A stretch of 11,455 nt of DNA from JBLHRE01 sp047625765 (GCA_047625765.1 JBLHRE010000047.1:1-11455); one strand, 5' to 3'; counted from the stretch's first letter, positions 1 to 7,230 are shown. A program made the numbers and translations. Notes: generated by a model from the letters alone, not told the origin.

Positions 1-105
1 CTTTTTAAAAAGATGCAGTTCTATCAATAAGCATAGAGCAGTGGCATTTGTTGCTACCCAAATATTACCAAAGATTAACCAGTTTTTTATGGTGCTGAAT
101 ATCAT
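1..105 (-). CDS. N-terminus of a membrane protein, cut by the window edge
   Basis: An open frame of 35 codons begins at an ATG at 105 and continues leftward out of the window, so only the N-terminus is visible. It starts MIFSTIKNWLIFGNIWVA and continues through a hydrophobic stretch (about residues 8-29) rich in Leu, Ile, Trp and Ala, which looks like a first transmembrane helix. The 'NIWVA..A..L..E' pattern recalls the first helix of Bacteroidota membrane proteins distantly related to UbiA prenyltransferases, but 35 residues are too few to assign a family. The frame stays open upstream of the ATG but holds no other ATG close by. A near-match to the Bacteroidota -7 box lies only 5 nt upstream of the ATG. 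The gene is divergent from gcvP; nothing visible says the two are functionally linked. That it is a real gene is fairly likely; its function is unknown. Confidence 0.55.
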   Translation of the reverse strand, partial: MIFSTIKNWLIFGNIWVATNATALCLLIELHLFKK

Positions 106-110
106 TTGTT

Positions 111-118
111 CAAAGGTG
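111..118 (-). promoter_or_regulatory. possible -7 box of the leftward membrane-protein gene
   Basis: On the minus strand CACCTTTG matches the Bacteroidota -7 consensus TAnnTTTG at all but the first base. It ends 5 nt before the ATG at 105, so a transcript from it would be leaderless or nearly so. No clear -33 TTG was found. Confidence 0.3.
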
Positions 119-162
119 GAAAATTCTGTCTTGAAAAACCGGATAATTAGACAAAAAATCTT

Positions 163-177
163 AGGTATTTAATACCT
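163..177. promoter_or_regulatory. perfect inverted repeat overlapping the gcvP -7 box
   Basis: AGGTATT-T-AATACCT is a perfect inverted repeat with 7-base arms (163-169 and 171-177) around a single central base. Its right arm overlaps five bases of the TACCTTTG promoter element at 173-180. A dimeric regulator bound here would block the promoter, so it is a candidate operator for gcvP. No regulator is encoded in the window. Confidence 0.4.
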
Positions 178-180
178 TTG
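173..180 (+). promoter_or_regulatory. gcvP promoter -7 element
   Basis: TACCTTTG matches the Bacteroidota -7 consensus TAnnTTTG exactly and ends 27 nt before the gcvP ATG. No convincing -33 TTG was seen at the expected distance, so the call rests on the -7 match and its position. Confidence 0.55.
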
Positions 181-207
181 TGGACCAGTTTTTAATGTTA
201 TTATATT

Positions 208-3087
208 ATGATTAAAGTTGAATCTTTTGCTCATCGCCATATTGGTCCGAATGAGGTTGAAAAAGCAGCAATGCTCGAAACGATTGGTGCTTCTTCACTA
301 GATCAGTTGATTGATGAAACGGTTCCTGCAAACATCCGCATGAAAGGTGGTTTGAACTTGCCCGAGCCAATGACCGAGCAACAGTTTATGACGCATGTCA
401 AAGCCTTAGCGAGTAAGAATCAATTAAGCAAAACTTATATTGGTTTAGGATACCACCCAACGGTTGTTCCTGGGCCTATACAAAGAAATATTTTAGAGAA
501 TCCGGGTTGGTATACAGCTTATACTCCATACCAAGCAGAAATTGCTCAAGGTCGTTTAGAGGGTTTGTTGAATTTCCAAACCATGGTTTTGGAATTGACG
601 GGTATGGAAATTGCGAATTCATCTCTATTAGATGAGGGTACTGCAGCAGCAGAGGCAATGGGCTTATTGTTTGCTTCTCGTTCTAGAGCACAGAAAAAAG
701 CAAATGCAAGTAAATTCTTTGTTTCTATAGATTGTTTGCCACAAACCAAGGCATTGATAGAAACCAGAGCTACGCCACTAGGTATTGAATTAATTATTGC
801 CGATCACAAAACATTTGAGTTTACTGCCGATGTGTTTGGTGCTTTAGTGCAATACCCAACAGCAGATGGTAAAGTAGAATCTTATGAAAGCTTTGTGAAG
901 CAAGCGAACGCGGTAGATGCTAAAGTTGCTGTAGCAGCTGATATTATGAGTTTGGTTATGTTGACACCTCCAGGTGATTGGGGAGCTGATGTGGTTGTTG
1001 GAACAACACAGCGTTTCGGTGTTTCTATGGGATACGGTGGGCCTCACGCTGCATTTTTCGCTACTAAAGACGAATACAAACGTAACCTACCAGGACGAAT
1101 TATTGGGGTTTCTCAAGATAGAGATGGGAACCCAGCTTTGCGTATGGCATTGCAAACACGCGAGCAGCATATCAAGCGTGAAAAGGCAACTTCTAATATA
1201 TGTACTGCGCAGGCATTATTGGCTGTAATGGCTGGGATGTATGGTGTGTATCATGGGCCAAAAGGATTAAAAAATATTGCTAGCAGAATTCATTTAATGG
1301 CTGGTAACTTGTCTAGAGAAATCAAAAACTTAGGTTACAATCAATTGAACTCTCAGTTTTTTGACACTCTAAAAGTAGATTTAGTAGACGTGCCGGTTGC
1401 AAATGTTCAGCGTTTGGCAACCGGACAGAACGTAAACTTCTTATATAACGAAGACAATACCATCCAGATAAGTATCAACGAAACAACTGATTTGGTTGAT
1501 CTTCGTGAGATTGTAAGCATTTTGGCAGAAGCTAAAAGTGTGATGTTTGATGCTGATTTAGCATTTTCTCAAGAACTACATATAGATGATTCTATGTTGC
1601 GTTCTGATGATTTCATGGCGCAGAGAGTATTCAACTCTTACCACTCCGAAACAGATTTGATGCGCTATATCAAGAAATTAGAGCGCAAAGACTTGTCTCT
1701 AAATCATTCTATGATTCCACTTGGATCGTGTACCATGAAACTGAATGCGGCATCACAATTGTTCCCACTAAGTTGGCCCTCTTTCAGTACCATTCACCCA
1801 TTTGTTCCTGTCGAGCAAGCAGCTGGCTATTACCAAATGTTCCAAGAGTTGGAAGAGTCTTTGTGTGAAATAACTGGTTTTGATGCAATGAGTTTGCAAC
1901 CGAATTCGGGAGCACAGGGTGAGTATGCTGGTTTAATGGTTATTCGTGCTTTTCACCATGCTAATGGCGATTTAGAAAGAAATATCTGTCTGATTCCTGC
2001 TTCGGCCCATGGAACAAACCCTGCTTCGGCAGCTATGGCAGGTATGAAGATTGTCGTTGTAAAGTGTGATGAAGCAGGTAATGTTGATGTGGAAGACTTA
2101 AGAGCTAAATCAGAACAATACAGCAACACACTTTCTTCTTTGATGGTGACTTATCCATCAACACATGGTGTTTACGAAGAATCTATTATCGAAATCACCG
2201 ATATCATTCACAAACACGGAGGTCAAGTATATATGGATGGTGCAAACATGAACGCTCAAGTAGGATTGACTAGTCCTGGTTTGATTGGTGCTGATGTTTG
2301 TCACTTGAATTTACACAAGACCTTTGCTATTCCTCATGGTGGTGGTGGACCGGGTATGGGACCAATTGGTGTTAAAAAGCACTTGGCTCCATTTTTACCA
2401 GGTAATCCAATCATACCATCAGGAGGCGAATTGGCCATCAATCCAATTTCTTCAACACCTTACGGTTCTGCTTTGGTCTTACTTATTTCTTATGCTTATA
2501 TCAAAATGTTGGGAGCAGAAGGATTGACAGATAGCACGCGCTATGCCATCTTAAATGCAAACTATATTAAAGCAAAATTGGGTACCAATTACGATGTGTT
2601 GTACACAGGTAATAACGGTCGTGTTGCTCACGAAATGATTTTGGAATGTCGTCCATTTAAAAAAGATGGAGTTGAGGTTACTGATATTGCGAAGCGATTG
2701 ATGGATTATGGTTTCCATGCGCCAACAGTTTCTTTCCCGGTAGCGGGAACTTTAATGGTAGAGCCTACAGAGTCTGAAAGTAAAGGAGAGTTAGACCGTT
2801 TTTGTAATGCGATGATTTCTATTAAAGAAGAAATAAATGCGATTGTTTCTGGTGTTTCTGATCCTGAAAACAATGCATTAAAAAATGCGCCACACACCTT
2901 AGCAATGCTAACTGCAGATAAATGGGATTTTCCATATACGCGTCAGCAAGCAGCATATCCAGTATCTTGGATTTCCGACAATAAATTCTGGCCATCGGTG
3001 CGTAGAATAGATGATGCTTTTGGAGATAGAAATTTAGTTTGTAGTTGTGAGCCCATCGAAGCATATATGGACGAAGCAATGGCATAA
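208..3087 (+). CDS. gcvP: glycine dehydrogenase (aminomethyl-transferring), glycine cleavage system P-protein
   Basis: Cytoplasmic PLP enzyme that decarboxylates glycine and passes the aminomethyl group to the lipoyl arm of GcvH; with GcvT and Lpd it yields CO2, ammonia and methylene-tetrahydrofolate. The 959 residues match the usual length of the single-chain P-protein, in which two related halves are fused (the split gcvPA/gcvPB form is not used here). The N-terminus has the family's HRHIG motif (9-13). The first half includes the segment around GGPHAAFFAT and TSNICTAQALLA. The second half carries MIPLGSCTMK (502-511), the glycine-rich PHGGGGPGMGP loop and the PLP-binding lysine K704 in LNLHKTFAIP. 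No frameshift or truncation is seen. gcvT and gcvH are not adjacent. The gene has its own promoter box and terminator, so it appears monocistronic. The start ATG at 208 directly precedes the conserved N-terminus. Confidence 0.97.
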   Translation: MIKVESFAHRHIGPNEVEKAAMLETIGASSLDQLIDETVPANIRMKGGLNLPEPMTEQQFMTHVKALASKNQLSKTYIGLGYHPTVVPGPIQRNILENPGWYTAYTPYQAEIAQGRLEGLLNFQTMVLELTGMEIANSSLLDEGTAAAEAMGLLFASRSRAQKKANASKFFVSIDCLPQTKALIETRATPLGIELIIADHKTFEFTADVFGALVQYPTADGKVESYESFVKQANAVDAKVAVAADIMSLVMLTPPGDWGADVVVGTTQRFGVSMGYGGPHAAFFATKDEYKRNLPGRIIGVSQDRDGNPALRMALQTREQHIKREKATSNICTAQALLAVMAGMYGVYHGPKGLKNIASRIHLMAGNLSREIKNLGYNQLNSQFFDTLKVDLVDVPVANVQRLATGQNVNFLYNEDNTIQISINETTDLVDLREIVSILAEAKSVMFDADLAFSQELHIDDSMLRSDDFMAQRVFNSYHSETDLMRYIKKLERKDLSLNHSMIPLGSCTMKLNAASQLFPLSWPSFSTIHPFVPVEQAAGYYQMFQELEESLCEITGFDAMSLQPNSGAQGEYAGLMVIRAFHHANGDLERNICLIPASAHGTNPASAAMAGMKIVVVKCDEAGNVDVEDLRAKSEQYSNTLSSLMVTYPSTHGVYEESIIEITDIIHKHGGQVYMDGANMNAQVGLTSPGLIGADVCHLNLHKTFAIPHGGGGPGMGPIGVKKHLAPFLPGNPIIPSGGELAINPISSTPYGSALVLLISYAYIKMLGAEGLTDSTRYAILNANYIKAKLGTNYDVLYTGNNGRVAHEMILECRPFKKDGVEVTDIAKRLMDYGFHAPTVSFPVAGTLMVEPTESESKGELDRFCNAMISIKEEINAIVSGVSDPENNALKNAPHTLAMLTADKWDFPYTRQQAAYPVSWISDNKFWPSVRRIDDAFGDRNLVCSCEPIEAYMDEAMA

Positions 3088-3114
3088 AACAATTGCTAGA
3101 TATTATTTTACATC

Positions 3115-3145
3115 AAAGGGCTGAAACTATTTCAGCCCTTTTTTT
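3115..3145 (+). terminator. rho-independent terminator of gcvP
   Basis: A perfect 12-bp stem (AAAGGGCTGAAA, 3115-3126, pairing with 3130-3141) closes a 3-base CTA loop and runs into seven T residues (3139-3145). It lies 27 nt after the gcvP stop. Confidence 0.92.
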
Positions 3146-3189
3146 GGTTTTTTAACAAAAGGTGATAATTATTGCCCTTTTGTTTATTC

Positions 3190-3206
3190 TATGTTTGTTA
3201 TATTTG
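3190..3206 (+). promoter_or_regulatory. two tandem -7 elements before the T9SS protein gene
   Basis: TATGTTTG (3190-3197) and TATATTTG (3199-3206) both match TAnnTTTG exactly and are offset by 9 bases, about one helical turn. The second ends 29 nt before the chosen ATG at 3236. Candidate upstream TTG triplets at 3172-3174 and 3180-3182 give spacers shorter than or at the edge of the usual range. An in-frame ATG at 3191 lies inside the first box, which argues against it as the translation start. Confidence 0.5.
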
Positions 3207-3235
3207 AGCTTCTAAAACAAAAAAATTATATTAAT

Positions 3236-4324
3236 ATGAAAAGAATTTTACTCGCGGCTGCTTTACTTGTTGGTGCAAATGCAATGGCGCAAAATGCTGC
3301 TTCAGATTACTCTATGCAAGGAGATGTAAAGCAGAATTTCTCTTTAAATGCTTCGGGAACTGAGCCAACGGATACAGTTTTCGATTGGTTTGATGAAGAT
3401 TACATGGGATTAGGTTTGTCTCTAACTACTTACAGTTGGGTAGATGCACAAGACAATTCTCAAGGTTATATTTTCGGAACAAACACTATTGGTGGTGATG
3501 GATATATGGTTCAAGGTTTTATTTTGGAAGAGCCATATTCTGTTGTGGGTATGCAAGTTTGGCTAAGTGCCCTTTACGACAACGAATATGTTGATTCTTC
3601 TTCTCATGTTAAAGTTGGTATTTTCGACCTGAACGATAACGGGGGGTCATTAATGCCTTCTGCTAATCCTGTTGTAGAAGATGAAATACCTTTTTACTCG
3701 ATCAATGCTTTTCCTGGGGCAACAATGGACTCAGCTTCATTTTTCGTAATGTTCAACGAGTCTAGATGGATGACTGCGGATTATGCTGTAGGGATCAATT
3801 TTGACCCTCTTTTAGATGGTTCTGTTGAGATCATTACTGATACTTTGGGTAATGCTGATACTACTGTAATCGTTATGGATTCTATGGCTGTTGTTACAAC
3901 TACTTTAGGGGAAGGTGGTGGATATTGCTACAACTGGGTAGAAAGAAATGGTGCATTTACTCCTTGGTGTGAGCGATTGGAATCTATTGAAATAGACTTG
4001 AACTTGGCGCTTTTCCCTATAATTGAGCAGCACGTTTCTATCGAAGAAGCTGCTTTCTTTTCAGGGTTAAAAGCTGAGGTTTACCCTAATCCAACGTCTG
4101 ATATTGCTAACGTGAAATTTGAAATCGAAACTTCTTCTGATAATGTAAGTTTAGAGGTGTTCGCATTAAATGGTCAGAAAGTTATCTCTAAGGGTTTAGG
4201 ATCTAGAAATAGTGGTGTTCTATATACAGAAACTATTGATGTGTCTAACTTAGCATCTGGTTCTTATATTTATGCTTTAGTTTCTGGTTCTAACAGAGTT
4301 ACTCAAAAATTGATTATCGAGTAA
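3236..4324 (+). CDS. secreted protein with type IX secretion (T9SS) type A sorting domain
   Basis: Predicted cell-surface or secreted protein of 362 residues; the function of the body is not recognised. Residues 1-19 (MKRILLAAALLVGANAMAQ) form a Sec signal peptide, with probable cleavage after AMAQ. Residues about 277-362 are a T9SS C-terminal domain: the YPNPTSDIANVKF segment (283-295), LEVFALNGQKV (306-316), SNLASGSYIYALV, and the terminal KLIIE. This domain is recognised by the T9SS and removed on export, often with attachment to surface lipopolysaccharide. The central part (40-265) is acidic and probably beta-rich, with repeated Gly/Asp/Thr and two cysteines nearby (C231, C245). The start at 3236 is preferred over an in-frame ATG at 3191, because the latter lies in a promoter box and would put 15 residues ahead of a standard signal peptide. 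It appears monocistronic, between two terminators. Confidence 0.88.
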   Translation: MKRILLAAALLVGANAMAQNAASDYSMQGDVKQNFSLNASGTEPTDTVFDWFDEDYMGLGLSLTTYSWVDAQDNSQGYIFGTNTIGGDGYMVQGFILEEPYSVVGMQVWLSALYDNEYVDSSSHVKVGIFDLNDNGGSLMPSANPVVEDEIPFYSINAFPGATMDSASFFVMFNESRWMTADYAVGINFDPLLDGSVEIITDTLGNADTTVIVMDSMAVVTTTLGEGGGYCYNWVERNGAFTPWCERLESIEIDLNLALFPIIEQHVSIEEAAFFSGLKAEVYPNPTSDIANVKFEIETSSDNVSLEVFALNGQKVISKGLGSRNSGVLYTETIDVSNLASGSYIYALVSGSNRVTQKLIIE

Positions 4325-4345
4325 TCTCGAAATTAATCCAAATAG

Positions 4346-4379
4346 AAAGCCCTGAAGTTTATGCTTCAGGGCTTTTTTT
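4346..4379 (+). terminator. rho-independent terminator between convergent genes
   Basis: A 12-bp stem (AAAGCCCTGAAG, 4346-4357, with 4364-4375) and a 6-base loop are followed by a run of seven T (4373-4379). It lies 21 nt after the T9SS gene stop. The stem could also end mlaEF transcripts from the other side, although the T run in that direction is short. Confidence 0.9.
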
Positions 4380-4398
4380 ATGCCTAATAAAAGGGTTC

Positions 4399-5154
4399 CT
4401 ATTTGTTTTTATTCCTCATCTGCTTTAGGAATTGAGAAGTGTAAACGAAGTCAACTACATCTTCGTGGTCGGTAGTTAGAATGCTTTGTTTGTCTCCTTC
4501 CCAAGCTTTTTTTCCGTGACTCAAGAAAATCACTTTTTCGCCTATTTCCAGCACCGAATTCATATCGTGGGTGTTTATGATAGTAGTGATATTATACTCC
4601 TCTGTAATTTCTTTAACAAGGTTGTCAATTACCATTGCAGTCTTAGGGTCTAGGCCCGAGTTTGGTTCGTCACAAAACAAGTATTTTGGATTCATTACAA
4701 TTGCTCTAGCAATGGCAACACGCTTTTGCATACCACCGCTTATCTCGGCAGGATACAGATCGTTTTTGTTTTCTAAGTTTACTCGGTTCAAACAGAAATT
4801 TGCCCGAGCTATCTTCTCTTCTAAACTCATGTCCGAAAACATGTTTAGCGGGAACATTATATTTTCTTCAACAGTCATAGAGTCGAACAAAGCACCAGCT
4901 TGAAAAACCATTCCAATTTCCTTTCTCAGCTCTTTACGCGCTTTGAAATCCATTCCGCCCCAATCCTTACCATTGAAAATAATTTGTCCTGAATTCACCT
5001 CGTATAGGCCAACCATACATTTTAAGAAAACAGTCTTACCGGAGCCGCTTTGGCCAATAATTAAATTTGTTTTTCCTCGTTCGAAAACACAAGAAACACC
5101 TTTGATTATTTCGGAATCACCAAATGATTTGTAGATGTCTTTTACTTCTATCAT
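4399..5154 (-). CDS. mlaF: ABC transporter ATP-binding protein, MlaF-like lipid transport ATPase
   Basis: Cytoplasmic ATPase that drives MlaE-type permeases moving phospholipids between the inner membrane and the periplasm or outer membrane. All ABC motifs are present in its 251 residues: Walker A GQSGSGKT (34-41), Q-loop Q85 in VFQAGALFDS, signature ISGGMQKR (138-145), Walker B YLFCDEP (158-164) with catalytic E163, D-loop SGLDP, and H-loop H196 in INTHD. The GALFDSMTVEENI segment and SGGM signature are typical of the MlaF/Ttg2A subgroup rather than of importers or drug exporters. Its ATG shares one base with the mlaE stop (TAATG), indicating translational coupling. The substrate-binding MCE protein (MlaD) does not follow; the gene ends before a convergent terminator. 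The subfamily call is firm; the substrate is inferred from the family. Confidence 0.92.
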   Translation of the reverse strand: MIEVKDIYKSFGDSEIIKGVSCVFERGKTNLIIGQSGSGKTVFLKCMVGLYEVNSGQIIFNGKDWGGMDFKARKELRKEIGMVFQAGALFDSMTVEENIMFPLNMFSDMSLEEKIARANFCLNRVNLENKNDLYPAEISGGMQKRVAIARAIVMNPKYLFCDEPNSGLDPKTAMVIDNLVKEITEEYNITTIINTHDMNSVLEIGEKVIFLSHGKKAWEGDKQSILTTDHEDVVDFVYTSQFLKQMRNKNK

Positions 5155-5894
5155 TAGGTTAGCAATAGTTGGGTTAATACATAATTTATGAAAATAATAA
5201 GTACACTACTATGCACTACAGCCTTTGTGCTGGCTTTACCAACTTCTAAAGCCCCACCTACTGTAAAATATCCTCTATAAGCAGAAACCGAAACTATAAT
5301 AAATGCAAAAATGAAGGTTTTGAAAATTGCGTAGAACATATAGAACGGACGAAACTCGTATTGTAATCCATAGATAAATTCGGTCGTTGGGCACATGCCT
5401 GTTGCCACTCCTGCAGCCCATCCACCCGTAATACCTAGTGCCATACTCATAATTATTAGCAAAGGGATAATAACAATTGCAGCGATTATTTTAGGAAGCA
5501 CTAATAAGGTTGCAGAATTTACACCCATTACTTCCAAGGCGTCAATTTGTTCGGTTACTCGCATTGTTCCTAATCCAGAAGCAATGTTAGAACCTACCTT
5601 TCCCGCTAAAATCAAACTGATCATGGTAGGGGAGAATTCTGCAATAATAGAATCTCTTGTAGCTAAGCCAATAAGATAAGAAGGAAGAAGAGGGTTTTCC
5701 ATATTCCAAGCCGTTTGCACTGTCACAACGGCACCAACAAAAATTGAAACAATGGAGACGATTCCCATGGAATCCCAACCAATATTATCGATTTCTAACA
5801 TGGTTAATTTGCGGTATTCCGACCACCTTTCAGGCTTTCGAAAAACCTTTCGAAGGAATATGATATAATTACCTAACTCTTTTATCAGCTTCAT
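5154..5894 (-). CDS. mlaE: MlaE-family lipid ABC transporter permease
   Basis: Inner-membrane permease of the MlaFEDB-type phospholipid transporter, 246 residues, close to the family norm. Hydrophobic segments lie at about 43-62, 131-165, 187-205 and 229-245. The family hallmark is clear: EFSPTMISLILAGKVGS (86-102), then the coupling-helix region GTMRVTEQIDALEVMG (109-124), which contacts the ATPase. The N-terminal amphipathic stretch (1-30) is also usual. The gene is first of a two-gene unit with mlaF, whose start codon overlaps its stop. It is divergent from a tiny lipoprotein gene, with 72 nt between the start codons. A likely -33/-7 promoter lies so close to the ATG that the mRNA may be leaderless. 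Whether it takes part in asymmetry maintenance, as in E. coli, is inference. Confidence 0.93.
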   Translation of the reverse strand: MKLIKELGNYIIFLRKVFRKPERWSEYRKLTMLEIDNIGWDSMGIVSIVSIFVGAVVTVQTAWNMENPLLPSYLIGLATRDSIIAEFSPTMISLILAGKVGSNIASGLGTMRVTEQIDALEVMGVNSATLLVLPKIIAAIVIIPLLIIMSMALGITGGWAAGVATGMCPTTEFIYGLQYEFRPFYMFYAIFKTFIFAFIIVSVSAYRGYFTVGGALEVGKASTKAVVHSSVLIIFINYVLTQLLLT

Positions 5895-5898
5895 GAGT

Positions 5899-5927
5899 CA
5901 AAGATGAAAAAAATCCATAGAATTCAA
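5899..5927 (-). promoter_or_regulatory. probable mlaEF promoter
   Basis: On the minus strand a TTG (5927-5925) is followed after 18 nt by CATCTTTG (5906-5899), one mismatch from TAnnTTTG. The spacing suits the Bacteroidota -33/-7 pair. The -7 box ends only 4 nt before the mlaE ATG, so transcription would begin at or next to the start codon. Confidence 0.4.
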
Positions 5928-5966
5928 CCATCGAAATTGTATAAACTGAATTTGTATCTTTAAGCT

Positions 5967-6068
5967 ATGACAAGAAAAAAACACCTGTATTACTTTTCTA
6001 TTATGGCCTGCTTACTTCTTTCTGCTTGTAAAATGCTAGGAGAGAAATGCGATTGCCCTACTTTTTAA
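5967..6068 (+). CDS. very small lipoprotein (33 residues)
   Basis: Reading from the ATG at 5967 gives 33 codons and a TAA stop. The product has a basic start (MTRKKH), a hydrophobic core (YYFSIMACLLLSA) and a lipobox LLSAC, with the modified cysteine at residue 21. After processing only 13 residues would remain, CKMLGEKCDCPTF, ending in a Cys-x-Cys-Pro motif. Such a peptide would be anchored in the inner or outer membrane; its role is not known. Short Bacteroidota lipoproteins with a similar CxCP tail exist to my recollection, but I cannot check that here. The gene is divergent from mlaE and lies 70 nt before the mannose-1-phosphate guanylyltransferase gene, with which it may be cotranscribed. 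The signal sequence is well formed, which supports a real gene despite the short length. Confidence 0.68.
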   Translation: MTRKKHLYYFSIMACLLLSACKMLGEKCDCPTF

Positions 6069-6076
6069 GTTTTCTT

Positions 6077-6088
6077 AACCTTAAGGTT
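6077..6088. repeat. 12-bp perfect palindrome
   Basis: AACCTTAAGGTT is self-complementary without a loop. It lies 8 nt after the small lipoprotein stop and upstream of the candidate -7 box of the next gene. It could be a protein-binding site; it makes a poor terminator because it lacks both a loop and a strong T run. Confidence 0.3.
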
Positions 6089-6110
6089 TTCATAAAAATA
6101 TACATATTCT

Positions 6111-6118
6111 TATCTTCG
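6111..6118 (+). promoter_or_regulatory. possible -7 box of the guanylyltransferase operon
   Basis: TATCTTCG differs from TAnnTTTG at one base and ends 20 nt before the ATG at 6139, a distance like that of other promoters in this window. No clear -33 TTG was found. Confidence 0.38.
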
Positions 6119-6138
6119 CTGCACTTTGATTTAGACAT

Positions 6139-7230
6139 ATGAAGAATGAGAATTATTACGGTCTTATTATGGCCGGAGGAGTAGGAAGTCGTTTTTGGCC
6201 TAAAAGCCGAACTAATTATCCAAAACAGTTTATTGATATTCTTGGTACAGGAGAAACTTTATTGCAATCTACTTTCGATAGATTGTTGGAAGTTTGTTTG
6301 CCAGAAAACATATACATCGTTACTAATACACAGTATACAGCGTTGGTTTTAGAGCAATTACCGCAATTAACAAAGGAGCAAGTTATTTCTGAGCCTGCTA
6401 GAAGAAATACGGCACCATGTATAGCTTATGCCTGCGCAAAGATTCATAAAATGAATGCTAAGGCTATAACTGTTGTTAGTCCAGCCGACCACATTGTTAC
6501 GAATATAAAAGCATTTGCAACGAGCTTAAATAAAGCTATGGACAGTGCCGCTAGCGAGGATTGTTTGATAACCCTTGGCGTTGTTCCAAGTAGACCGGAT
6601 ACGGGATATGGCTATATTCAACACAACGAAAATCATTTGCTGGCGGATAAGCAGGTGAAAAAAGTTAAAACTTTTACCGAAAAGCCAGACTTAGAATTAG
6701 CGGAGCAATTTTTGGATAGCGGTGATTTTTTATGGAATTCTGGGATTTTCGTTTGGTCTACCGAAAGTATCATGAAAGCTTTTAAACAGCACGAATATGA
6801 TATCTATTCTGTATTCGAAACCTTGAAAGTGGTATTAAATACAGAGCAAGAAGAGTCTAAAGTTGCTGTTTCTTATTTAGAGTGTAATAATATTTCCATC
6901 GATTATGCGGTAATGGAGAAAGCCAAAAATGTATATGTATTACCGGTAGATTTTGGTTGGTCAGACTTAGGTACTTGGGGTTCGCTATACGAGCATAGCA
7001 AGTTAGACCAAGTTGGAAATTCTATACAGGCAGAGAACATTACGTTGTATAACAGCAAAAATAATCTGATTAATGTAGATTCCGATAGATTGGTTGTTGT
7101 TTCGGGCTTAGAAGATTTTATTGTGGTAGAAAAGGATAATGTATTACTTATATGCCCTAGAAGTGAAGAACAAAACATCAAACAGTTTGTTACTGATGCA
7201 AAAAGAGAAAAAGGAGAGAAGTTTGTATAG
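6139..7230 (+). CDS. manC: mannose-1-phosphate guanylyltransferase
   Basis: Cytoplasmic enzyme that joins GTP and mannose-1-phosphate to give GDP-mannose and pyrophosphate; GDP-mannose supplies mannose and fucose-type sugars for surface polysaccharides and glycoproteins. The nucleotidyltransferase signature is complete: GLIMAGGVGSRFWPKSR (8-24) and PKQF (28-31), including the pyrophosphorylase GGxGxRxWP motif. Further family motifs are SEPARRNTAPCIAYA (84-98), SPADHIV (114-120), FTEKP (179-183), FLWNSGIFVW (197-206), SIDYAVMEKA (253-262) and FGWSDLGTW (272-280). At 363 residues it is the short, single-domain form, lacking the C-terminal isomerase (cupin) domain of bifunctional AlgA/ManC proteins. 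It heads a likely operon: the next ATG is 2 nt past its stop. The symbol manC is by function; orthology to a specific ManC cannot be tested here. Confidence 0.94.
   Translation: MKNENYYGLIMAGGVGSRFWPKSRTNYPKQFIDILGTGETLLQSTFDRLLEVCLPENIYIVTNTQYTALVLEQLPQLTKEQVISEPARRNTAPCIAYACAKIHKMNAKAITVVSPADHIVTNIKAFATSLNKAMDSAASEDCLITLGVVPSRPDTGYGYIQHNENHLLADKQVKKVKTFTEKPDLELAEQFLDSGDFLWNSGIFVWSTESIMKAFKQHEYDIYSVFETLKVVLNTEQEESKVAVSYLECNNISIDYAVMEKAKNVYVLPVDFGWSDLGTWGSLYEHSKLDQVGNSIQAENITLYNSKNNLINVDSDRLVVVSGLEDFIVVEKDNVLLICPRSEEQNIKQFVTDAKREKGEKFV

Noticed and set aside
106..207. Glycine riboswitch upstream of gcvP
   Set aside because: The space between the -7 box and the ATG is only 27 nt, and I see no tandem aptamer-like helices in the 102 nt between the divergent starts.
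2822..3085. Leftward 87-codon open frame within gcvP
   Set aside because: It is antisense to the conserved end of gcvP; its product shows no domain, and the other frames inside gcvP are likewise by-products of codon use.
3191..3235. T9SS protein starting at the ATG at 3191
   Set aside because: This ATG lies inside a -7 promoter box and would place 15 residues before a complete signal peptide; the ATG at 3236 is the natural start.
4571..4903. Rightward 110-codon open frame inside mlaF
   Set aside because: It is antisense to the conserved ABC motifs of mlaF and its product resembles no protein family.
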